Notes: generated by a model not told the origin, from the sequence alone. 64,000 nucleotides of DNA from Pantoea latae (GCF_002077695.1 NZ_MWUE01000033.1:186001-250000), one strand, 5' to 3'; positions 33,383 to 41,946 are shown, numbered from the stretch's first letter. A program made the numbers and translations.

Positions 33383-33624
33383 TGCGCTTCTCCTTGTGGC
33401 ATACGTTCGGACACCGACAGGATGTGTCGCAGATCGCTGCCGTGCTCCAGCTCAACGCGGATCAGCAGTTGCGCCAGCTCCTGCTGGGTAAACTGCGGAT
33501 AGAGCTCCGCCAGCATGCCGAGCTTGAGCCAGTGTTCGGCTTGCGAATTGATCGAGCGGCTCATCGCCTGGCTGGCGATGCGCAGGTTTTCATGCATCAG
33601 GTCGGAGATTTTGACAATGCCCAT
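33379..33624 (-). CDS. ParD-like ribbon-helix-helix family protein
   Basis: An 81-residue protein starting MGIVKISDLMHENLRIASQA, a short beta strand followed by helices with SRSINSQAEHWLKLGMLAEL, the pattern of ParD-like antitoxins (RHH DNA-binding domain). AGGA lies six bases before the ATG. It is upstream of, and overlapping, the methionine aminopeptidase rather than a ParE toxin. A repeat-rich AT segment at 33632-33663 directly upstream is a likely autoregulatory operator. Confidence 0.75.
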   Translation of the reverse strand: MGIVKISDLMHENLRIASQAMSRSINSQAEHWLKLGMLAELYPQFTQQELAQLLIRVELEHGSDLRHILSVSERMPQGEAQ

Positions 33625-33631
33625 CGAAAGT

Positions 33632-33663
33632 CCTATATGAAACGTATATGGATTGTATATAGG
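33632..33663. promoter_or_regulatory. Candidate operator of the ParD-like/MetAP pair
   Basis: CCTATAT (33632-33638) and ATATAGG (33657-33663) are inverted arms, with GTATAT repeated twice between them. The block lies eight bases upstream of the ParD-like ATG, where RHH antitoxins commonly bind their own promoter. Confidence 0.5.
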
Positions 33664-33780
33664 TTAACTTTTGCTGTCTGATATGCAAGAGAGAATTTTT
33701 GCCAGCCTGCAATTGACACATTAATGACTACAGGCGGGAGAGGCGGTCAGCGTTGACATTTCCAGGGGGAAACAGCCACA

Positions 33781-34030
33781 GTGCGGGCTACAACACGAGA
33801 GGTGCTTATGGCCTTGGTCAGACGGGAATGAAGCTGGTGAGAAACGACTCCCACCAGTAGGCCACGCAGGCACAGGATAAGCTTAAAACCCCAGCATCAA
33901 ACTAACGGTTGGGGGGCCATCTCTTCATCTTGTGCCGCTAGTCCAGAGATGATTCATTAACGTGGGTAGAAACGGGTCGAGTCTGGCAGTTAAACAGTCC
34001 ATGCCAGACTCCCCTGTGACCTGTCGGGTC
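33781..34030. ncRNA. Highly structured non-coding stretch (group II intron 5' fragment or unknown RNA)
   Basis: No gene fits this stretch, but helices are dense when read on the plus strand. GTGC (33802) pairs with GCAC (33870), GGCC (33810) with GGCC (33860), CTGGTG (33834) with CACCAG (33852), nested in order. CCCCA (33889) pairs with TGGGG (33910), CATCTCT (33918) with AGAGATG (33945), and the ten-base GAGTCTGGCA (33979) with TGCCAGACTC (34002). The stretch opens with GTGCG, the 5' consensus of group II introns, and the nested first three helices look like domain I. No reverse transcriptase or domain V is present. It is an intron remnant or an unnamed RNA. Confidence 0.45.
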
Positions 34031-34049
34031 GTTAAGCGTTACGTTTTAA

Positions 34050-34991
34050 TTAACGGCTCAAGGTCTGATTTAGCGCGTCAATAGAGGTCTGAAGTCCCGC
34101 TTCAACACTCATGGTGAGATCTTCCATCTCGAGCGAGACATCGCCATCATAGCCGGTCATGCGTAGCACCGAGAAAAACTCCTTCCACCATTTAAGATCC
34201 TGGCCGCATCCAACCGCGACATAATTCCAGGTACGGGTTTTGGTATTCGTCACTGGCTGATATTCCAGCAGACCGTCTATCTCAGCCAGTCCGCGCTCAA
34301 TACGTGCATCTTTGCCATGTACGTGAAATATAGCGCCTTCGAGTTTGCGCACAGCCGCAATCGGGTCGGCACCCATCGCCAGCAGATGCGAAGGATCGAG
34401 GTTCATACCGATAATATCATCCACTTCATTGCGCAACCGCAGCAGCGTTGAGGGGTTGTATACCAACTGGGAAGGAAACTCTTCAATCGCAATTTGCTCA
34501 ACGCCGTGTTGTTTTGCATGTTGAACAAATTTTTTCCACCAGGGAATGGCGACTTTATTCCACTGATAATCGATCACGGCAGGCATATAATCAGGCCAGG
34601 AAACGGTAGAGGTAATCCAGTTCGGCACGCGATCTTCCGGTCCGCCACCCGGCAAACCACTCATCATAACGATTTTTTTAACACCCAGTTTGGCGGCTAG
34701 CTCCACCGCCCGATAGCTGCTTTTGGTATGGGTGTCGCCCAGCTCACCCGGTGCTAATGGATTGCCTGAGCAATTGAGCGCCACGATGCGTATTTCACGC
34801 TCGGCCAGCTCTTGCTTGAATTGTTCCAGCTTTTCTGGCGACGAGAGCAGCTCTTCAGTTTTGACGTGTGGACAGGGTGACCAACCGCCAGCGGTCATCT
34901 CGACTCCGCTGATCCCATAACTCTTCACTTTATCCAGCATCGCGGTGAAGGGTAAATCCGCTAAAACATCGGTACATAATGCAAGTTTCAT
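34050..34991 (-). CDS. Sugar phosphate isomerase/epimerase (AP endonuclease 2-type TIM barrel)
   Basis: A 313-residue xylose-isomerase-like TIM barrel (MKLALCTDVLADLPF; YGISGVEMTAGGWSP; IAIEEFPSQLVYN; NLDPSHLLAMGADP; IFHVHGKDARI; GDVSLEMEDLTMS). The Glu, Asp-His, His and Glu residues in these loops are the metal ligands of the IolE/IolH/YcjR-like family. It is the last gene of a four-gene minus-strand operon with the EIIA, dehydrogenase and porter genes, consistent with polyol or inositol catabolism. The exact substrate is unknown. Confidence 0.85.
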   Translation of the reverse strand: MKLALCTDVLADLPFTAMLDKVKSYGISGVEMTAGGWSPCPHVKTEELLSSPEKLEQFKQELAEREIRIVALNCSGNPLAPGELGDTHTKSSYRAVELAAKLGVKKIVMMSGLPGGGPEDRVPNWITSTVSWPDYMPAVIDYQWNKVAIPWWKKFVQHAKQHGVEQIAIEEFPSQLVYNPSTLLRLRNEVDDIIGMNLDPSHLLAMGADPIAAVRKLEGAIFHVHGKDARIERGLAEIDGLLEYQPVTNTKTRTWNYVAVGCGQDLKWWKEFFSVLRMTGYDGDVSLEMEDLTMSVEAGLQTSIDALNQTLSR

Positions 34992-35018
34992 GACTTAATC
35001 CTTTATCTGGTGCGTTAA

Positions 35019-35447
35019 TTACGCTTTCTCAAACTGGCTAATAAACTCTTGTTTGGTTTTAGCACTGGCTAACAATGTCGTTTTCACCTCATCACCCAGC
35101 AGGCTCGCAATATCCGCCAGTACCTGAATGTGTTGATTACCGGTGGCCGCGACGGCAACCACCACAAACACCACTTTACCGGCTCCCCAGCTCACGCCCT
35201 GTGGGAACTGAAAAACCTGAAAACCGGTTTTAAGGACCAGATCGAGGTTCTCTTTTGCACAATGAGGGAAAGCAACACCTGCGCCTATATAGGTGGAAAC
35301 GCTTTTCTCGCGTGCCAGCATGCCTTCCATGAAGCCCGGTTTGACATAACCCGCTTTTTCAAGCGCGTTAGCGGCTATTTTGATCGCTTCATTTTTATTG
35401 GCCGCCCGGCATTGCAAATGCAGTGAATCTTCAGACAGTTTCAACAT
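35019..35447 (-). CDS. PTS EIIA protein, fructose/mannitol type (orphan)
   Basis: A 142-residue EIIA of the mannitol/fructose family. The phospho-acceptor is His62 in GAGVAFPHCAKEN, and the second conserved region is VVAVAATGNQHIQVLADIASLL. No EIIB or EIIC is encoded nearby; the transporter in this operon is an MFS porter. The protein may therefore act as a phosphorylation-state regulator of the porter, a dehydrogenase or the AraC protein, or serve a PTS elsewhere. It lies 27 bases before the isomerase gene. Confidence 0.88.
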   Translation of the reverse strand: MLKLSEDSLHLQCRAANKNEAIKIAANALEKAGYVKPGFMEGMLAREKSVSTYIGAGVAFPHCAKENLDLVLKTGFQVFQFPQGVSWGAGKVVFVVVAVAATGNQHIQVLADIASLLGDEVKTTLLASAKTKQEFISQFEKA

Positions 35448-35482
35448 ATCTAATCCCTCACTTTCCGCGAGAAGAATGGCTA

Positions 35483-36493
35483 TTAGCGATAGAGCGCTGG
35501 TTGCTCAGGGATAACCACTTCATGTTTTTCGCCATCCTTCAGCGAAGCCAAACCTGCGTCACACACCAGTGCAACCACATAGCCATCCCAGGAAGAGGGG
35601 CCCGCCATCGGAAGATCATCGCGCACGCTGTTAACAAAATGCTGCACTTCACGATCGTACGCCGTCGCGAAACGTTCCATGCAGGACTGGGCAATATGCT
35701 GCGCGTTGCCGTTGAATGAGCGCGTACTGATCAGTTGCTGCTCGGTCAGGGCGGCAATCGCATTCTCACCAATAACTTCACAGCGAATGTCATAGCCATA
35801 ATGGCAGTTAACAAACAGCTCATCATCAATACGGACGCCTGATTCCGTCTCGAAAATAACGATAAGCGGGTCTTGTAAGTGCGGTAACGCCCGGCTGGTT
35901 TTTTTGCGCGGCTTATCTACACGCACTGAAGTAATATTTTCATTAAGCAGGTAACGAATAATATCAATTTCATGGGTGGCTGAGTCGTTTATCGCCATCT
36001 CAAGCGTATAGCTTTCGGGAACCGATGGATTACGGTGGGCGCAGTGAATCAGCATAATATCGCCAAGCTCACCGGTGCTTATCGACTGTTTCAGCGCCTG
36101 ATACCCAGGATCAAAGCGACGCATAAAACCTAACTGCAGCAGGCGCTTACCAGCCTCGACTTCTGCATCAATGATTTCTTTCGATTCACCCGCGGTTGGC
36201 GTCAACGGTTTTTCGCAGAAAACCGGTTTGCCTGCCTTGAACGCGGCCAGAATTTGCGTTTTATGCACGGGTCCAATCGAGCAGATAAATACCGCATCGA
36301 CTAGTTCGGAATGAATCATCTCTTCTGCATCATAAAATGCGACAGCATTATATTCGCTGGCAACAGCGTCAGCGGTAGAATGATTGATATCACAAACGGC
36401 CGTAACTTCTGCCCCAGAGATGACATCGCGAAAACGCTTCAGATGATCTTGTCCAATCATGCCAAGGCCAATCAGGCCAATTTTAACAGTCAT
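35483..36493 (-). CDS. Gfo/Idh/MocA-family oxidoreductase (inositol dehydrogenase-like)
   Basis: A 336-residue NAD(P)-dependent dehydrogenase: Rossmann loop IGLIGLGMIGQDHLKRF at the N-terminus, the EKPLTPTAGE motif with catalytic Lys near residue 95, and the C-terminal sheet domain with GFMRRFDPGYQALK and the Asp/His pair in NDSATHEIDIIRYLL. These are the hallmarks of IolG-type enzymes, which oxidise a ring or chain hydroxyl of a polyol. It lies 15 bases after the MFS porter in the same operon. Confidence 0.9.
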   Translation of the reverse strand: MTVKIGLIGLGMIGQDHLKRFRDVISGAEVTAVCDINHSTADAVASEYNAVAFYDAEEMIHSELVDAVFICSIGPVHKTQILAAFKAGKPVFCEKPLTPTAGESKEIIDAEVEAGKRLLQLGFMRRFDPGYQALKQSISTGELGDIMLIHCAHRNPSVPESYTLEMAINDSATHEIDIIRYLLNENITSVRVDKPRKKTSRALPHLQDPLIVIFETESGVRIDDELFVNCHYGYDIRCEVIGENAIAALTEQQLISTRSFNGNAQHIAQSCMERFATAYDREVQHFVNSVRDDLPMAGPSSWDGYVVALVCDAGLASLKDGEKHEVVIPEQPALYR

Positions 36494-36508
36494 TTGCTTT
36501 ACCTCAGT

Positions 36509-37918
36509 TTAAAAGCGGAATTTTTTTTCAATCTGTTCTAACGTCAGGCCGCGCGTTTCCGGCAGATATTTCACCAACAGGATGAGCATGATGACGTTAG
36601 TGGCACCGAAAAATCCGAATGTCATACCGCCGCCATAATGACTCAGCAGGAACGGGAAAATGGATTGAATGATAAAATCGAAGATCCACAGGCCAAACAC
36701 CGCGAAGCCCATACCTACGCCGCGCATTCTTAAAGGATAGATTTCAGCCAGCATCAGCCAGAATACCGGGGCGATCCAGCCCTGCATAAAGACAAGGAAT
36801 ACCAGCATTAATCCAAGAATAACGTAGGGAGCGTTGGCGAAATTGGCATGTAAAGTCTCTACACCATTTAGCGTTTCAGTGTGAAAGAAAAATTTAAAGG
36901 CCAGGCCGATCAACACCAGGCTTAGGGTGACGCCTGCCTGGCCGGTAAAAAACATTTTACGACGGGAGTGTTTGCCGATTAGCGCCATACCCAGTAACGT
37001 GGCGAGTACCGAAATGACGCCGTTGGCAACCGCACCGGTAACGGCTGCAGCATCACCAAGGCCAGAAGCTTTGAGAACGGTGGGCGCATAATACATGATG
37101 GTATTGACGCCCGTTACACGAGTTGCCAGCACAATCATTAAGCCGATCAACACCAGCTGAATAACCCAGCGATTTTTCAGCTCGGCAAAGAGATTAAACT
37201 TCACCTGGTCTGCTTTAACAATTTGCTGAATTTCTTTGACTTCGCGATCTACCTCTTCTGGAAGGCGCAGCGTTTTTAAAACTTTGACTGCTTTATCTGT
37301 ATCGCCTTTACGGATAAAAAAGCGCGGAGATTCCGGCATCATAAGCATGCCAAACCACAGGAGCGCGCCGGGCAATGCCGGGATTGCCAGCATAATCCGC
37401 CAGTTGTGTTGCATTTCTGGATAGAGATTCACAATCGCCGCGTTAACTGAGTAGGCGAGGAATTGACCGGTAACGATCATCAGCTCATTAACCGTAACCA
37501 GCCTTTCTCGCTGATCGGCGCGTGCAAGTTCGGAAATATAGATGGGCACCGTTACCGAAGCACACCCTACGGCCAGGCCTAAAATAAAGCGAGCTATAAT
37601 CATCGACGGCACATCCCAGGCAAAAGAGGTGCCTAAAGCGCCAAATATAAAAATCGCCGCAACCCATAACAGATTTTTACGGCGGCCCTGCTTATCTGAT
37701 AAATAACCACCAAACAGGGAACCAAGTGCCGCGCCGAAGAGTAAAAAAGAGGTGATAAATCCTTCTTGCGTTGGCGTCAGGTTAAGATCGTATTTCATAA
37801 AAATCAGAGCGCCGGAAATAACGCCCGTATCGTAACCGAAGCACAATCCACCAATAGTTGACACTATGGTAATTAATCTCATGCGCTGGGGGTTTTGCAG
37901 GTTGGTTTTATTATACAT
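36509..37918 (-). CDS. MFS sugar porter (SP family; XylE/GalP/IolT-like)
   Basis: A 469-residue, 12-TM sugar porter. Family motifs are GGLCFGYDTGVISGAL in TM1, GGYLSDKQGRRKNL in loop 2-3, MPESPRFFIRKGD after TM6, TRVTGVNTIMYYAP in TM7 and YLPETRGLTLEQIE at the C-terminus. It is a proton-coupled hexose or polyol (for example myo-inositol) importer. Notably, the usual QQxTG of TM7 reads ATRVTG. First gene of the operon, with an 800-bp AT-rich regulatory gap upstream. Confidence 0.9.
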   Translation of the reverse strand: MYNKTNLQNPQRMRLITIVSTIGGLCFGYDTGVISGALIFMKYDLNLTPTQEGFITSFLLFGAALGSLFGGYLSDKQGRRKNLLWVAAIFIFGALGTSFAWDVPSMIIARFILGLAVGCASVTVPIYISELARADQRERLVTVNELMIVTGQFLAYSVNAAIVNLYPEMQHNWRIMLAIPALPGALLWFGMLMMPESPRFFIRKGDTDKAVKVLKTLRLPEEVDREVKEIQQIVKADQVKFNLFAELKNRWVIQLVLIGLMIVLATRVTGVNTIMYYAPTVLKASGLGDAAAVTGAVANGVISVLATLLGMALIGKHSRRKMFFTGQAGVTLSLVLIGLAFKFFFHTETLNGVETLHANFANAPYVILGLMLVFLVFMQGWIAPVFWLMLAEIYPLRMRGVGMGFAVFGLWIFDFIIQSIFPFLLSHYGGGMTFGFFGATNVIMLILLVKYLPETRGLTLEQIEKKFRF

Positions 37919-38184
37919 ATCTGTTCCATCTGGTTATAGGGTAACACCGATGCGAGGCCATTTATGATCGGTATTAACCGATCAAATTTGGCAGCCTGAA
38001 TCAGAACATTGGAGTAATGCACAATAGGACTACTGTTAATTTTCGGGAGGGGAGTAATTATCTCTCTCCCTTTGTTGTTACGACAACGTTACATCAAACT
38101 AAATTTCAAATACCAGCGCGTGTCAGCAACAGAATTTAACAGCGTGTTTGAGATCAAATATTGATAACAGATAGCACAAAATAA

Positions 38185-38200
38185 AGTGATAAATATCACA
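38185..38200. promoter_or_regulatory. CRP-like binding site 1
   Basis: AGTGATAAATATCACA matches the CRP pattern TGTGA-N6-TCACA at nine of ten core positions. It is 267 bp upstream of the porter start and fits catabolite control of a sugar operon. Confidence 0.55.
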
Positions 38201-38538
38201 AGATGTTTTTATAAGGTTGACATAGCAAGAATCGAGAGAAGCCAAATTTCAAGTTTTTGCAATGGAAAAGTAAGAGTAAAGGGTAGGTGTCATAAAACGC
38301 CTGTTGTGTGAGAGTAGTTGTATAGCGCCTGTCAGTGACGCCTTAAAACAGCATGCTTTTTTGAAGGAAAGAGTAATGTTGATTCCAGGTTTTTTCTTTT
38401 ATTAATTTTTAACCGGCTAAAGCAATTTTGATGATACTGGGGTGGATAAAACACTTTATCCCTGATTTCATCTGGGATGATGCCCTTTGTAAAAAAAGAT
38501 CGCTGAGCAGAGTCTCAGTCGACTCGAGTCAGACAAAA

Positions 38539-38554
38539 TGTGATAGAGATCATG
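38539..38554. promoter_or_regulatory. CRP-like binding site 2
   Basis: TGTGATAGAGATCATG, preceded by AAAA, matches TGTGA-N6-TCACA at eight or nine core positions. It is 167 bp upstream of the AraC-type regulator start. Confidence 0.5.
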
Positions 38555-38720
38555 CTAAGAGATTACCGGCAGCTAAGAAAAACAACAATCGTCAGTCAGC
38601 ATTAACTGTAATAAATAAAATGGATATATTTCAATAAGGTAAGATTTTCAAAAAAGCAAAATTGATGATTACGAAACCTGAAACTCATGTAAGAATACTA
38701 AAAAGCCCACAGGAGTTGAC

Positions 38721-39590
38721 ATGATTACCTTCCGCCTGAATGACCCTCTTTCTCTTAGTGGATTTGACAGTGGTTTGCGTCCGCGTCTGGCGTTCATGTG
38801 TAGGGCAGAGGGTAAAGAAGACGCTATTCCTCGAGTCATGCACAAGCATGATGACCGTTTTGAAGTGATGTTTATTCGTTCTGGCAGTGGCACCTATAAC
38901 ATTGATGGCAAGAGCTATCACGTTAAACAAGGCGATATCATGTTGTTCAATGCTAATGTGTTACATGATGAATGCCCTGATGCCACAGACGACTTACTGA
39001 TTTTCAGCTGCGGTGTTGAACAACTCAAAATTGAAGGTTTACCGCTCAACGTGCTAACGACACGCGCCCAACCGGCAGTAATGGCAAGCGGTGAATGCTA
39101 TGAGGAGCTTTGCCTGTTATTTGATCAGATGTGGGCGCATGTTAACAGCAAAAAGCTCTACAGTATTGAAATCGGTGATAACCTGCTAAGCGTCGTACTA
39201 TTACTTTGTCGAAAAATATGGATTGAAAACAAGCAAGAGCAGGAAGATACCCATGCTCTTCTTGGTCAGCGTATAAAAGATTATATTGACAGCCATTATA
39301 AAGAAGATATTGCGCTAAGCTCTCTGACTACAGCGATGAATATGAATCATTTTTATCTGGCGCACGTCTTTAAAAAATATTCCGGATACTCCCCTAAACA
39401 GTATCAGACACGCCGCCGTATTGGAGAGGCACAAAATCTTTTACTGAGTACCGAGTTGGGTGTCACCGAAGTGGCGAATGCCGTTGGCTACGATAATGTT
39501 AATAATTTTCACCGTATTTTTCACAACCTGGTTGGTATTCCTCCAGCACGCTATAAAAAGTTTTGGCTTAATGGGCAGGTCAGAACCTAG
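38721..39590 (+). CDS. AraC-family regulator with cupin sensing domain
   Basis: A 289-residue protein with an N-terminal cupin (HKHDDRFEVMFIRSGSGTY, then YHVKQGDIMLFNANVLHDE) that should bind the inducer, and a C-terminal double HTH (LSSLTTAMNMNHFYLAHVF; VTEVANAVGYDNVNNFHRIF). AGGAG lies five bases before the ATG. It is divergent from the porter operon and upstream of a second isomerase gene on its own strand, so it probably controls both arms. Codon use is more AT-rich than in genes outside 34-41 kb. Confidence 0.9.
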   Translation: MITFRLNDPLSLSGFDSGLRPRLAFMCRAEGKEDAIPRVMHKHDDRFEVMFIRSGSGTYNIDGKSYHVKQGDIMLFNANVLHDECPDATDDLLIFSCGVEQLKIEGLPLNVLTTRAQPAVMASGECYEELCLLFDQMWAHVNSKKLYSIEIGDNLLSVVLLLCRKIWIENKQEQEDTHALLGQRIKDYIDSHYKEDIALSSLTTAMNMNHFYLAHVFKKYSGYSPKQYQTRRRIGEAQNLLLSTELGVTEVANAVGYDNVNNFHRIFHNLVGIPPARYKKFWLNGQVRT

Positions 39591-39756
39591 CGAATAAGCC
39601 GGCGCTATTTAATTAATATTGCTCCATATCCGCTGCGCTTGATACGTTAAATATTCAGGGTGACAGCGAATAGCCGTTCGCCTGTTGTTTAAAATCTGGC
39701 CGCGCTTTACTACGCACAGCGGCTACATTTTTTTATTCATTATCCTGAAGGTAAAT

Positions 39757-40581
39757 ATGATTAAAGCATTACACGGCATCTCGACACATTATTGTAACCT
39801 GGCCACAGAAACGCGCATCGCTGCAGAGACGGGGTATGACGGACTCGAGTTTTTACACGACAAACTCCTGCGCTATCTCGATAACGGCGGCACCACTGAC
39901 GCACTAAAAAAAAACGTGCATGGTTATGGCCTGCAAACCGCCTGTCTCAATGCATTGATTGATATCGAGCGTCATCAGGGCAGCGATAAACAGCAACTGC
40001 TTACCGAAGCGGTGCATTTGACCCAGATTGCTGCTGACCTTGAGTGCCCCACTATTCAGATCCTTGCACAGCATGGTATTGATCATCTGTCGCACGCGAA
40101 AATCATGGATATCATGACAGAGAACATTTATGACATTGCCACCATCGGGCAACGCTATGGCGTGCGTTATCAAATCGAAGTCATCGCTCATACCCGATTT
40201 AATACTTTGAATCAGGCGCTAGAGGTAATTCGCCGCATCGGCCTGTCCAACGTAGGAGTGGTCATTGATTTCTGGCATCTGTTTGCTTCTGGCGCAACGA
40301 CACCGGATGATATTCGCCGGCTTGACCCTTCGCTGATTTTCGGAGTGCATTTCTGTGATGGTCGTAAGCCACGGCAGGGCGAAGCCTGGCAGGAAACGGT
40401 GTTGCGCGCTTTTATGCCAGGCGAAGGCGAGATTGATATACCTGCCTGGACCGAGGCAGTTAAAGCCACTGGCTTTGATGGAGTATGGTCGGCTGAGTTA
40501 TTTAGTCCAGCCTGTTGGGAAATGGATCATGCAATTCTGGCCAAAAAAGTCATAGATAATATGTCTTATTATTTACAGTAA
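39757..40581 (+). CDS. Sugar phosphate isomerase/epimerase (IolI/IolE-like TIM barrel)
   Basis: A 274-residue xylose-isomerase-like barrel: ETGYDGLEFLHDKLLRYL, YQIEVIAHTRFNTL, GVVIDFWHLFASGATTPDDI, FGVHFCDGRKPRQG and FDGVWSAELFSP contain the metal-binding Glu, Asp-His, His and Glu. Related to inosose isomerases/dehydratases such as IolI. GAAGG five bases before 39757 sets the start; an ATG at 39685 is unlikely. It is 166 bp downstream of the AraC gene and probably part of the same pathway as the porter operon. Confidence 0.83.
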   Translation: MIKALHGISTHYCNLATETRIAAETGYDGLEFLHDKLLRYLDNGGTTDALKKNVHGYGLQTACLNALIDIERHQGSDKQQLLTEAVHLTQIAADLECPTIQILAQHGIDHLSHAKIMDIMTENIYDIATIGQRYGVRYQIEVIAHTRFNTLNQALEVIRRIGLSNVGVVIDFWHLFASGATTPDDIRRLDPSLIFGVHFCDGRKPRQGEAWQETVLRAFMPGEGEIDIPAWTEAVKATGFDGVWSAELFSPACWEMDHAILAKKVIDNMSYYLQ

Positions 40582-40606
40582 ATCTGCGCGCAACTGACTA
40601 AGCATT

Positions 40607-40636
40607 TCAACATTTGTCTGGTCAACATTTGTCTGG
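40607..40636. repeat. Perfect 15-bp tandem duplication
   Basis: TCAACATTTGTCTGG occurs twice head to tail (40607-40621 and 40622-40636), 26 bp after the isomerase stop. It marks the end of the AT-rich block. Confidence 0.85.
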
Positions 40637-40645
40637 ATTAATGAC

Positions 40646-40671
40646 GGCAAGGCCGGCTTTCTCGGCTTGCC
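40646..40671 (+). terminator. Hairpin downstream of the isomerase gene
   Basis: GGCAAG-G-CCG pairs with CGG-CTTGCC around a seven-base loop. There is no clear T tract after it, so it is only a possible terminator for either convergent neighbour. Confidence 0.4.
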
Positions 40672-40735
40672 CGTGTACTTTCGCGAAACCTGTCAATAGA
40701 TCCATAAGAAACAGAACACCCTCCTGTAACTTTCT

Positions 40736-41119
40736 TCATTCAGAAGCCTCATCGGCGCGCCGACTGTCGTAATGCGCCTGCGCCTGCTCTATCTCCGCGC
40801 CAAACTGCCTGGCCCAGCCCACCAGCGCCACAAAAGGATCCTGCAGCGTGCGCCCCAGCGGCGTGATCGCATACTCGACCGCCACCGGCGACGAGGCGAT
40901 GACGCGACGGCTGACCAGGCCGTTGCGCTCGAGGCGGCGCAGCGCCTCCGTCAGGGCTTTGTGGGTGATGGGGTCGAGCCTGCGCTTGATGGCGTTGAAG
41001 CGCGCCGGTTGAGTGCAAAGCACGGTCAGGATCAATACCGACCATTTGTTGGCCACCTGCTCAAGGATGGGGCGTGTGCTGTTGATTTCGGCCAGCAGAG
41101 CCGCGATATCGGTCGCCAT
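40736..41119 (-). CDS. HxlR-family transcriptional regulator
   Basis: A 127-residue winged helix: VANKWSVLILTVLCTQPARFNAIKRRL split as the HxlR core helix pair, then ITHKALTEALRRLERNGLVS and EYAITPLGRTLQDP. Family members respond to electrophiles or oxidants. GGAAAC lies before the ATG at 41119; an upstream ATG at 41206 lacks a ribosome site. It is divergent from the SDR gene at 41221, the probable target. Confidence 0.87.
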   Translation of the reverse strand: MATDIAALLAEINSTRPILEQVANKWSVLILTVLCTQPARFNAIKRRLDPITHKALTEALRRLERNGLVSRRVIASSPVAVEYAITPLGRTLQDPFVALVGWARQFGAEIEQAQAHYDSRRADEASE

Positions 41120-41220
41120 AAAGTTTCCTTCACTATATCTGGTATCGATTAGGTGCGTAATTGACACTAAATATACGAAATGTATCATCTGGCGTCTATC
41201 CTGCATCTGGAGTAGCCATT

Positions 41221-41946
41221 GTGAAACTAAGAGGAAAGATCGTGCTGGTGACCGGCGGCAGCAGCGGCATCGGCCTCGCCATCGCCCGCCGTTTTGCCCG
41301 CGAGGGCGCCCACGTTTTTATCACCGCGCGACGTGAAACCCAGCTGGCCGAGGCGGCAACGCTTACTGGCGGCCAGGTCGAGGCGATCGCCGGCGACCTG
41401 ACCCGCACCAGCGACCTTGCGCGCCTGTTCGAGGTTATTCATGCCAAAGCGGGCCGTCTCGATATCCTGGTGAACGCCTCAGGCGTGGCCGAGCCTGCCC
41501 GCCTGGAAGAGACCACCGAGGCGCATTTCGACCGCGCCTTCGACCTGAACGTGCGCGCTATGGTCTTCACCGTGCAGCACGCGATCCAGCTGATGGGCAA
41601 GGGCAGCGCTATCGTGCTGATCGGCTCGATTGCGGGCGGAATGGCCAATCCCGGCTATGGCGCCTATTCCGCCAGTAAGGCCGCGGTGCGTTCGTATGCC
41701 CGCAGCTGGAGCGCCGAGCTGGCGCCGCGTGGCATCAGGGTCAATACCCTCAGTCCTGGGCCCACCGATACGCCAATGTTCGATCAGGTCAGCGACGATG
41801 TCAGGCAGACGCTGAGCGCGCAGATACCGGCCGGACGTCTGGGGGATCCCGACGAGGTGGCGGCGGCGGCCTTGTACCTGGCCTCAGACGAAAGCGTCTA
41901 CGTGAGCGGCGCCGAGCTGGTCATTGATGGCGGGATGTCTGCGTAA
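41221..41946 (+). CDS. SDR-family oxidoreductase
   Basis: A 241-residue classical SDR: cofactor loop VLVTGGSSGIGLAIARRFA, NASGVAEP, catalytic Ser in IGSIAGGM, YGAYSASKAAV with Tyr/Lys, and VNTLSPGPTDTPM. The GTG at 41221 with GGAG eight bases upstream gives the standard N-terminus (KLRGKIVLVTGG); a longer ATG start at 41161 would overlap the divergent promoter. It is regulated probably by the HxlR protein next door. The 3' end overlaps the convergent LysR gene by 26 bases. Substrate unknown. Confidence 0.88.
   Translation: MKLRGKIVLVTGGSSGIGLAIARRFAREGAHVFITARRETQLAEAATLTGGQVEAIAGDLTRTSDLARLFEVIHAKAGRLDILVNASGVAEPARLEETTEAHFDRAFDLNVRAMVFTVQHAIQLMGKGSAIVLIGSIAGGMANPGYGAYSASKAAVRSYARSWSAELAPRGIRVNTLSPGPTDTPMFDQVSDDVRQTLSAQIPAGRLGDPDEVAAAALYLASDESVYVSGAELVIDGGMSA

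Larger units (their letters stand above)
37919..38720. other. Long AT-rich divergent regulatory region
   Basis: About 800 bp without a credible gene separate the porter operon from the AraC gene. It contains two CRP-like sites (listed separately). A 69-codon frame at 38428 has unusual composition and no ribosome site, so it is not called. Its length exceeds that of a simple promoter pair; an undetected small RNA is possible. Confidence 0.5.

Noticed and set aside
33781..34030. Retron or intact mobile intron
   Set aside because: No reverse transcriptase frame, no domain V and no msd-like repeat are nearby, so only a remnant or unknown RNA can be argued.
38428..38637. 69-codon frame in the AT-rich gap
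   Set aside because: No ribosome site, no recognisable sequence, and it overlaps a CRP-like site.
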